A DNA stretch of 45,089 nt. It comes from Janthinobacterium sp. TND4EL3 (GTDB lineage: Bacteria > Pseudomonadota > Gammaproteobacteria > Burkholderiales > Burkholderiaceae_D). Position 1 is the first letter of the stretch; each line of letters starts with the position of its first letter. Positions 39,750 through 45,089 of the stretch are shown one piece after another. A program made the translations under genes and the position numbers. Under the pieces are notes generated by a model that saw nothing but the letters and a program-made list of their open reading frames with translations, searched no databases and had not been told where the DNA came from. The stretch spans positions 1 through 45,089 of the forward strand of contig NZ_FTMV01000026.1 in assembly GCF_900156175.1 (NCBI RefSeq), in the 5' to 3' direction.

Positions 39750-40382
39750 CGGTTTAGATAGATACTGGGCTAAGCGATCAAGTTGGCTAAGGATCTAGGA
39801 GCGCAAGCCGCGTAAGCTGCGGTGGAATTTGAAGTAGCTCCAACTACAGCAGGCCGTGCCCGCTTCCCCACACCGTTGAGCAAACAAGTCGATCGGTTTT
39901 CCCGGATATCCGACAGTCAGCAATGGGGCGGAAGCGGGCGGTACTACTGGGGCAAAACGCCATCGGTACCTTAGACTTTCCTGATCCATAGTTCTTGAAA
40001 GATGCAAAGTCGATGGATCGTGTTGGAGCCCTGGGAGCCCTGCCAGACGCTAAGTGTGAGATCTCGTAGCTGCCTGATCCACCGACGAGATCGGGGCTTG
40101 GCTGGCAGTGCGGCGTCAAGTCGATGACGATACAACGTTAGCGATGCATTCATATGACGCAACTTATTGACAGTCTTGTTGGGCAGGCGGTATGCTCACA
40201 ATGTGTGTGTGCTACCAAGGTCGGTATGACTGTCTTTATCGACTAAAACAGCCCAAAGAAGCCGACGCTTCTCAGTAGTTCTCCAGACAATACGTTGATT
40301 AGGTTAATGTTGCCTGCCTGCGTAAGACAGTACGGTTCTCCGTGCTTGATCGGTATATGCCGGGGTAGGCTTGGAGAACTTG
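39750..40382. other. 633-bp gap with repeat copy A
   Basis: No intact gene is supported. The segment 39971-40091 is related to 42501-42620 on the other side of the FGE-like gene. Remaining sequence shows only short frames. The last 15 bp give the ribosome site (GGAGA at 40373) of the following gene. Confidence 0.5.
39971..40091 (+). repeat. Imperfect direct repeat, copy A
   Basis: Roughly three quarters identical to copy B at 42501-42620 over about 120 bp, same orientation. Shared blocks include CGATGGATCGTGTT, CCTGCCAG, GATCCACCGACGA and ATCGGG. On the minus strand both can be read as RWI-QLRD-T then GSNTIHR. Probably a remnant of the same mobile-element family as copy B. Confidence 0.65.
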
Positions 40383-42230
40383 ATGGACCAGTCATTGTCG
40401 CGTTCCATGCGCGCGCTTTCCCTTCTTATTGAACAACCCGCTTCCGAGCACCCTGAATATTGGGAAGTCTTGTTGCCGGGACTGCATCCGGAACAATTGA
40501 AGTCGGCGGTACACTCATTGCGAACGTCGCGGCAAAAGCGTGGCGATACGATTTCCCATCCGAATCTCAAGCTCAAGGATTTGCTGGATGGCCTGGCACG
40601 GGCGTTGGGCGGCGAGTCGTTCGAGCGGTGGATTCATCAGGTCCAGCCGGAGCTTGCGCGTTTTTTCGCTATGCACGACTTGCGTCAGCCAACCGATCTC
40701 ATCAAATGGAATAGTCCTCCGTTCGCCCATCCGCTGACGGGGCGTCAGCTAGCGGACAGGTTCTTCGCTTCGGAATTGCCACTACCGGAGCGGCTGTTTA
40801 CTGGCGTCGGTAACGAGATGTTCGCTGCGCGCAATATCGGCGCGTTGGACCTGCAGTGGGCGATGTCGCGCATTACAGGCAAGCGGGAATTCAGTTCTCG
40901 CCATGACCTCGACATGATCCGCATTGTCTCGTCAATGCCGGACCAGGAGATCTACCCTGATGAGCCGATCGGCGATGGTGAGTTCGCTCTTGATCCTGCC
41001 TACCGTGGCTTGACGCTGCATGATCTGCTGTTGCTGGCATTCCGGTGGGACATTAGCTGCGTTTTCAATTTGCTCGGCGACAATCTGGTGGTGCCACAGC
41101 GGCTTGCGCCCGTGCATCAGCTCTACCACACCAGCGCTGACGATGAGCAACGCATGGCGGTGCTTTTCGCAATCTTCCGCGCAAAGATCGAGAACGCCTC
41201 GACAGGTTGGGTGGACGTCTTACCCTTTAATGAGAACATCGTGTTCCTTCGCGGAGCAGATGGAACGTACGACTGGGTAGTGCGCGATCAGCGCGACGCG
41301 CCGTTTTCCGGCAATCGGCTGTATCCGGTGTTTTCCGCCGATGAAGTCCCGCGTACCATGTCCGCTGACACGGAAGCGAAGGCTAAATTACACTTCACCA
41401 AAGGCCTCTGGCACGAGCAGATCGAGCATCGCGCCGAGGCCTTCCATTATGCGACAGGCGGCACGCTTGCTACCTACCCGGGGACAGATAGGGTGCTGGC
41501 CAACTACCTCAAATCTACGAACGAATTTGCACCGAGGAAGCCGCAGTCCGGCGCGCGCCGTATTGACTTTATCGCGCATCACTTGGCGGACAGGTGCCTG
41601 ATGGTATCCGAGCTAATCACCATTGATGAGTTCTGGAATTTTTATGAGAACGAATGGGCCGAGCGGCGCGATGACAAGGCGGCCCACACAGTGCGCGGCT
41701 GGGCGCCGCTCGACGAGATGAACGGGCGCGACGAACGTGACCATCCGGTGTGCGCCACTTGGTACGATGCAGTCGCTTATTGCAAATATCTTGAATGCCG
41801 GACCAGCTTGCCGATGCGTTTGTTGACGATCGAGGAATGGCAGGCAATCGCGCCGGAGCGCGCCGTAGTCGATTCGCTTGGCCGCAAGGCGAGGGACTCC
41901 GTTGTCGAAGGTCTCGACGCTGAAGGCCGCGTGCTTGAGCCACCGACTTATCTGCCGCATTACTTCACCCGTTTTAAGCCGGATCTATGCTGGTTGCCGA
42001 ATGGGCAGGGATTGCCTTTCCTGTCCTCCCTCAGCTTTGGTGAGTGGCTGGGAGACTATCGCGGGTTCGCTCCAAATAACGTCTTCGCACCTGTGGCCTG
42101 CACCGCGTCGGGAATCGCGCTGGGACGCGGCTCACTCGAAACCGAGTTGTTCGAGGCATGGTATGTGGGCAGGAACAACCACCTCAAAGTAGGATTTCGG
42201 GTGTGTTATGTCGCCGACCGTGATGGGTAA
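40383..42230 (+). CDS. Large protein with C-terminal FGE/SUMF1-like domain
   Basis: A 615-residue protein. ATG 40383 (MDQSLSRSMRALSLLIEQPA) has GGAGA 6 nt upstream, better than TTG 40371. The N-terminal half (about 1-390) is unrecognised and mostly helical, with FAHPLTGRQLADRFFASELP and DPAYRGLTLHDLLLLAFRWD. From about 400 a formylglycine-generating-enzyme-like domain appears: VSELITIDEFWNFYENEW, HPVCATWYDAVAYCKYLE (about 454-471), LPMRLLTIEEWQAIAPE, and the terminal HLKVGFRVCY. FGE-fold proteins include sulfatase activators, EgtB-type sulfoxide synthases and many fold-only proteins; the paired catalytic cysteines of true FGE near the C-terminus are not evident. Flanked by related repeats and a transposase remnant. 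Confidence 0.75.
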   Translation: MDQSLSRSMRALSLLIEQPASEHPEYWEVLLPGLHPEQLKSAVHSLRTSRQKRGDTISHPNLKLKDLLDGLARALGGESFERWIHQVQPELARFFAMHDLRQPTDLIKWNSPPFAHPLTGRQLADRFFASELPLPERLFTGVGNEMFAARNIGALDLQWAMSRITGKREFSSRHDLDMIRIVSSMPDQEIYPDEPIGDGEFALDPAYRGLTLHDLLLLAFRWDISCVFNLLGDNLVVPQRLAPVHQLYHTSADDEQRMAVLFAIFRAKIENASTGWVDVLPFNENIVFLRGADGTYDWVVRDQRDAPFSGNRLYPVFSADEVPRTMSADTEAKAKLHFTKGLWHEQIEHRAEAFHYATGGTLATYPGTDRVLANYLKSTNEFAPRKPQSGARRIDFIAHHLADRCLMVSELITIDEFWNFYENEWAERRDDKAAHTVRGWAPLDEMNGRDERDHPVCATWYDAVAYCKYLECRTSLPMRLLTIEEWQAIAPERAVVDSLGRKARDSVVEGLDAEGRVLEPPTYLPHYFTRFKPDLCWLPNGQGLPFLSSLSFGEWLGDYRGFAPNNVFAPVACTASGIALGRGSLETELFEAWYVGRNNHLKVGFRVCYVADRDG

Positions 42231-42277
42231 TTAGCTAAGATGCCTTGGACGCCCGCAACTACTCGGCAACGGCAGTC

Positions 42278-42480
42278 TAGCAGTCTGTAGTATTGATCGG
42301 AGCCGCCGGCCATCTTCATGATCCGCGACTATTCATCTGTCAGATTGAATTGATCTTTGCTGTTAGGGCGCATGCTTGCCGGCGGATTATGATCTTTTCC
42401 GCGAGGCTTGCAGCCAACTTCGTGGTCAGCGTCACGCTTGGCCATCTTGGACTCTCATTTGGCTTCCGTTTGGGTGTTGA
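42278..42480 (-). pseudogene. IS1182-like transposase remnant
   Basis: One minus-strand frame reads ESKMAKRDADHEVGCKPRGK, then SKDQFNLTDE-stop-SRIMKMAGG. The 'D-Q-x-N-x-T-D-x-(E/D)-S-R-I-M-K' stretch is a hallmark of IS1182/IS4-like DDE transposases. Two stops interrupt it: TGA just before ESKMAK and TAG between DE and SRIM, where intact copies have an acidic or small residue. The normal continuation 'GGF-x-Q-x-Y-N-A-Q-A' decays after GGSDQYY at about 42278, close to the FGE-like gene. Non-functional. Confidence 0.6.
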
Positions 42481-42500
42481 TTTGAATTGCCACCTGTAGC

Positions 42501-42620
42501 TTAGACACTCCTGGTCCATAATTCTGGAGGACGAAAACCCGATGGATCGTGTTCGAGCCCTGAGTGTCCTGCCAGGCACCTGGTGTGCGATCCCTTAGCT
42601 GCTCGATCCACCGACGAAAT
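42501..42620 (+). repeat. Imperfect direct repeat, copy B
   Basis: Partner of copy A (39971-40091), same orientation, about 2.5 kb apart. It continues on the minus strand, in one open frame, towards the transposase remnant (GSNTIHRVFVLQNYGPG, then INTQTEAK-stop), so it probably belongs to the upstream part of that element. Confidence 0.65.
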
Positions 42621-42937
42621 CGGGTCTGGCCTGTCTATCTCCCCTGCCCAGCAGAGATTCATGCCGCGTTGAAGCAAAAGCTGGCCTTCCCTTGCCCTGA
42701 CGGGTGCGAAGGATTGCCTTATCCGATCGAGGCAGCAGCAGTGCGCCGGCTTCTGAGCGCCGTAACGGCACAGTTGGCTACGATAAACTAGCCCGTCATC
42801 AGCTTCGTGCGCTCGGCCAGATCGGGGACTTTGCACGCTGGTGGCGGACTGCGAATCATGAGCCTCCCAGGCCGCTCAATTGCGAAAAGCAGTACTTTGA
42901 GCGTCTGAATAGCGCCTAGCGAACTCGTGGCGATTCA
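42621..42937. other. 317-bp gap, no secure gene
   Basis: Only short plus-strand frames occur, for example IHAALKQKLAFPCPDGCEGL and, in another frame, LARHQLRALGQIGDFARWWR ending at 42919. Neither has a good start or family resemblance that I can defend. They may be upstream parts of the broken gene that follows. Confidence 0.35.
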
Positions 42938-43314
42938 ATGGAGGCCCTGGACGATGCCGCCGATCAGATGCGCGACGCCGGCGCCTGGATCAGCTGGAAG
43001 TTCCCCCTTGTGTTCGCCCTAGCCCTCGCCAGCGCAGTGGCTGTGGCCACCAACTATGCCATCGGTCGATTCACTCTCTGCCCGCCCCCACCACAATCGC
43101 GGCGCTCCGATCGGAGATGGCCGATCTGGAGGCGGGCATAGCGGATCTGACTAGGCTAGGCGGCAGGATCAATCTCATCACCTGCGGCGGGCGCATCTGC
43201 ATCGAAACGAGCAACAACCAAGGTAAGGACGCTGCCGGAAACCCTGCACCGATGGGATCGTGGCGTACCACCGATGGCCGCGACGTGGCAATGGTCATCC
43301 CTCGCGGATACTCA
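42938..43314 (+). pseudogene. Mobilisation-protein-like gene, frameshifted
   Basis: The first frame gives MEALDDAADQMRDAGAWISW and a membrane helix (FPLVFALALASAVAVATNYA). Near 43085-43095 the reading must shift one frame to continue as IAALRSEMADLEAGIADLTR, LGGRINLITCGGRICIET, SNNQGKDAAGNP and MVIPRGY. A helix-coiled-coil protein ending 'GG-R-h-x-L-x-T-C-G-G-R-x-C-h-E...P-R-G-Y' resembles small MobB/MbeB-like proteins encoded beside plasmid relaxases; this is recollection and not tested. The usual stop after PRGY is lost (TAC TCA), and the frame then runs into the 3' end of the opposite immunity gene. Confidence 0.35.
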
Positions 43315-43322
43315 TCCGGCCA

Positions 43323-43940
43323 TCAAGGCGGCGGAGAAGTAATGACGTCCAATGGCGCGAGTTGTGCAAGCAGGACCAAATGCTCGACGGCCTTCACTTT
43401 CTGCAAGTTAGCAAGCGTAGAAGTGCCGCCCAAGGCGAGGGCCGGCACGAAGCCATACATTTCGTCATGTTTCAGACGCCCTAGTTTTGCTAATGCGGGG
43501 GTGAACATGCCAGCAAAGTCATTTGCCTTTCGAGAAAGTGCACCAAAAAACAGTCGCATCCCGAAGTCCATTTTCTCGCCAACGAATCGCGATTTGCGAG
43601 GGATGCAGTAAGAACCGGGCGCAAAAATTCCCAATGAATCTCCTGTCTTTTCGCCCCAAAAATATAGCTCTCCAAATGCACTTCTGGCGATGAGGTGATA
43701 GGCGTCTTGCTCCATGAATGGGGTATCGCCAATCCACGCCTCTAGTACTGGATCATACTCTTGGGGGTCAACAGTCCAAAACAGGCCATTGGCATAGCCG
43801 CACCAACCATGCTCTGCCCAATAGGACAACAACTGATCCGGCAGCTTGCCACGATAGCGCTCGATACTTGACGGCGGCACATACCGCTTGTCGAATGCCG
43901 GGCCAAAATCGTTCAGGAAACCCGTGAAGTCTTCATCCAT
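43323..43940 (-). CDS. GAD-like/DUF1851 immunity protein (Tdi1-like)
   Basis: A 205-residue cytosolic protein. ATG 43940 (MDEDFTGFLNDFGPAFDKRY) has TGAGG upstream, formed by the stop of the toxin gene. The GAD-like domain (about 1-95) reads VPPSSIERYRGKLPDQLLSY, WAEHGWCGYANGLFWTVDP and DPVLEAWIGDTPFMEQDAYH. A DUF1851 domain (about 100-200) has ARSAFGELYFWGEKTGDSLG and LGRLKHDEMYGFVPALALGG. This two-domain layout is that of Tdi1, the immunity protein that neutralises the Ntox15 DNase Tde1. Gene order toxin then immunity, 8 bp apart, supports a cognate pair. Its 3' end meets a decayed gene on the other strand. Confidence 0.88.
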   Translation of the reverse strand: MDEDFTGFLNDFGPAFDKRYVPPSSIERYRGKLPDQLLSYWAEHGWCGYANGLFWTVDPQEYDPVLEAWIGDTPFMEQDAYHLIARSAFGELYFWGEKTGDSLGIFAPGSYCIPRKSRFVGEKMDFGMRLFFGALSRKANDFAGMFTPALAKLGRLKHDEMYGFVPALALGGTSTLANLQKVKAVEHLVLLAQLAPLDVITSPPP

Positions 43941-43948
43941 TTTTTGCC

Positions 43949-45089
43949 TCATTTGCATCGTTCAAGTTTTGCATTCATTTTATTACCACGCAGGGCTTCT
44001 GGAACTGCGTTTGCCGCCCTGTCCAGTTCAACCAAGCGTTGCCCTTTATTCCATTGCGCGCCAATGCGTGAGTTGATATTCCGATCTCCGAAGTCGCCAA
44101 TTTTATCCTTCCCTGCGGCTACCATGTCCGGGTTATGTAATGCTGCCAACGTCTTCATTTTATCGGCGGCTATTGCGGCAGATTCAACCTTTGCGTCCGA
44201 GAAAGACATTCCTTTTTCACGAAGGCTGTCTAACGCATCTTTCTGCAACAAATTTTGATAGGCCACCCTCGCATTTCGCGCCACGTTCGGATCGCGCACC
44301 GAAGTACCGGCCGTAAATGCCTCACGTCCTTTGATATACTCAGCAACCGTCATGCTATTGATGCCAGCCTCTTGGCCTGCGAGTTGGCGGTCAAACTCCG
44401 GAACGCCGCCTTGGGGCAGTCCGTTGACCTTAAAGCACGGCACTGTCTTCTTCGGCATGCCATTGGGCCGGGGGCGCCCCGGCGCCCGTTCTGAGCCGCG
44501 TCGGCGCGGTGGTGGTGGTGACTCCCCGTGGCCCATGCCCCCGCCGCCGCGTGGCCGCAGTTGGGGAAGGCTGTTCAGCTTACCCTCGTTCTGCTCGACC
44601 CATTGCGCCACTTTCGGCCCAAGGCGCGGGCTCTTGCTGATCTCCTTCAGCGCCGCCGCCTTGCCGCCCTTGCCTCTAGTGACGTAAGCCAGCAGTACGG
44701 AAAGGATGGTGGTGATCATGATGACATGGCCATGAGCCAGGTAGAACGCCCCCGACGATGGGCTGCCCCCTGCCATGCCGTAATGCGACAGCCGGTCCTG
44801 CCTGGTCGGCCCCCACGCCTCACGGAAACCCTTTTCGTAATACTCCAGCGCTTGGGGAACGGACTGGACCACGCCTTCCACCAACGATTTCAGGCCCAGC
44901 AGCGACAGTACTGCGCCGCCCGCATAGCTGCCGGCAGCAGCGCCGGCAGCAGCGCCTGGCACAGCACCGACGCCGCCCAGCAAGGCCCCGCCGATACCTC
45001 CGATCAGCCCGCCTGCGATCACCGATCCCCCGTAGTACAGGGCGATGTCCTCACACACCGCCATGAGGATGCTCCAGATCGAGGACAGG
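43949..45089 (-). CDS. Polymorphic toxin type 15 (Ntox15, Tde-like) effector, 5' end possibly outside window
   Basis: The frame is open to the right edge; ATG 45064 (MAVCEDIALYYGGSVIAGGL) would give 371 residues, but the text before it (LSSIWSIL) continues without a stop, so the gene probably starts further right. A glycine-zipper hydrophobic region (about 12-60, GGLIGGIGGALLGGVGAV) and another helix (about 108-130) suit membrane passage. A Pro/Arg/Gly-rich linker (about 165-205) precedes the toxin domain. The end holds FDRQLAGQEAGINSMTVAEY and LHNPDMVAAGKDKIGDFGDR (HxxD, His310 and Asp313 from the 45064 start), then NSRIGAQW. HxxD is the catalytic motif of Ntox15 DNases such as Agrobacterium Tde1. 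Delivery by a type VI system is likely, though no such genes are in view. Confidence 0.85.
   Translation of the reverse strand, partial: LSSIWSILMAVCEDIALYYGGSVIAGGLIGGIGGALLGGVGAVPGAAAGAAAGSYAGGAVLSLLGLKSLVEGVVQSVPQALEYYEKGFREAWGPTRQDRLSHYGMAGGSPSSGAFYLAHGHVIMITTILSVLLAYVTRGKGGKAAALKEISKSPRLGPKVAQWVEQNEGKLNSLPQLRPRGGGGMGHGESPPPPRRRGSERAPGRPRPNGMPKKTVPCFKVNGLPQGGVPEFDRQLAGQEAGINSMTVAEYIKGREAFTAGTSVRDPNVARNARVAYQNLLQKDALDSLREKGMSFSDAKVESAAIAADKMKTLAALHNPDMVAAGKDKIGDFGDRNINSRIGAQWNKGQRLVELDRAANAVPEALRGNKMNAKLERCK

Noticed and set aside
43117..43611. A 164-codon plus-strand ORF overlapping the immunity gene
   Set aside because: Its first part is the shifted half of the mobilisation-like remnant, and the rest is antisense to the GAD-like/DUF1851 gene.
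1..45089. CRISPR arrays, rRNA genes or riboswitches
   Set aside because: No regularly spaced repeats, no rRNA-like stretches and no recognisable riboswitch core were seen on reading both strands.

Overview
The window is GC-rich chromosomal DNA (mostly 60-68% GC by eye), with short intergenic gaps and proteins resembling those of Oxalobacteraceae. A Janthinobacterium/Massilia/Duganella-type betaproteobacterium is the most likely source. This assignment rests on recalled protein resemblance and codon style, not on a search. No rRNA gene, intact tRNA or CRISPR array was seen.

Left end (1-2050): a truncated IS1595-family insertion sequence abuts an NTF2/SnoaL-like gene broken by a stop codon. 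A hypothetical gene and a possible transporter remnant follow. Housekeeping and stress block (2054-16471): a DHA2 drug exporter divergent from a LysR regulator, gstA, a PaaI-type thioesterase, a DUF4337 membrane protein, a ParB-like protein, a SulP anion transporter, an ExbD-like lipoprotein, an acyl-CoA-dehydrogenase-like flavoprotein, an HDOD protein, a secreted protein coupled to a DUF2145 protein, a GT1 glycosyltransferase, a GNAT acetyltransferase, an NAD(P)-binding protein and arsB. A lone contractile-injection-system sheath gene with a tube-like fragment behind it (16640-18285) sits between arsB and an IclR regulator.

Catabolism and efflux block (18316-35855): IclR is divergent from an MFS exporter and a DAPG-hydrolase-family gene. 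A consensus-like sigma70 promoter precedes the exporter, and palindromic half-sites lie over its expected transcription start. Next comes an AdeABC-type RND pump divergent from an AdeRS-type two-component system, with direct repeats at the pump promoter. This resembles the Acinetobacter arrangement. LysR/aldo-keto reductase, a nitroreductase, a QseBC-like two-component system, a YbfB-type MFS gene and a cupin complete this part.

Accessory region (about 35860-45089): base composition drops and broken genes accumulate. An ankyrin-repeat gene is split, with its 5' part on the plus strand and its 3' part on the minus strand, flanking an attachment-site-like segment. A dnaE2 3' tail, an unknown ORF, an SMI1/KNR4-HEAT protein, a 615-aa protein ending in a formylglycine-generating-enzyme-like domain, an IS1182-like transposase remnant, a pair of related direct repeats and a mobilisation-like remnant follow. 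At the right edge is an effector-immunity pair: a polymorphic toxin type 15 (Ntox15) nuclease-like effector and a GAD-like/DUF1851 immunity protein, similar to the type VI Tde1-Tdi1 pair of Agrobacterium. This part reads as a hotspot for interbacterial-competition genes and mobile-element debris.
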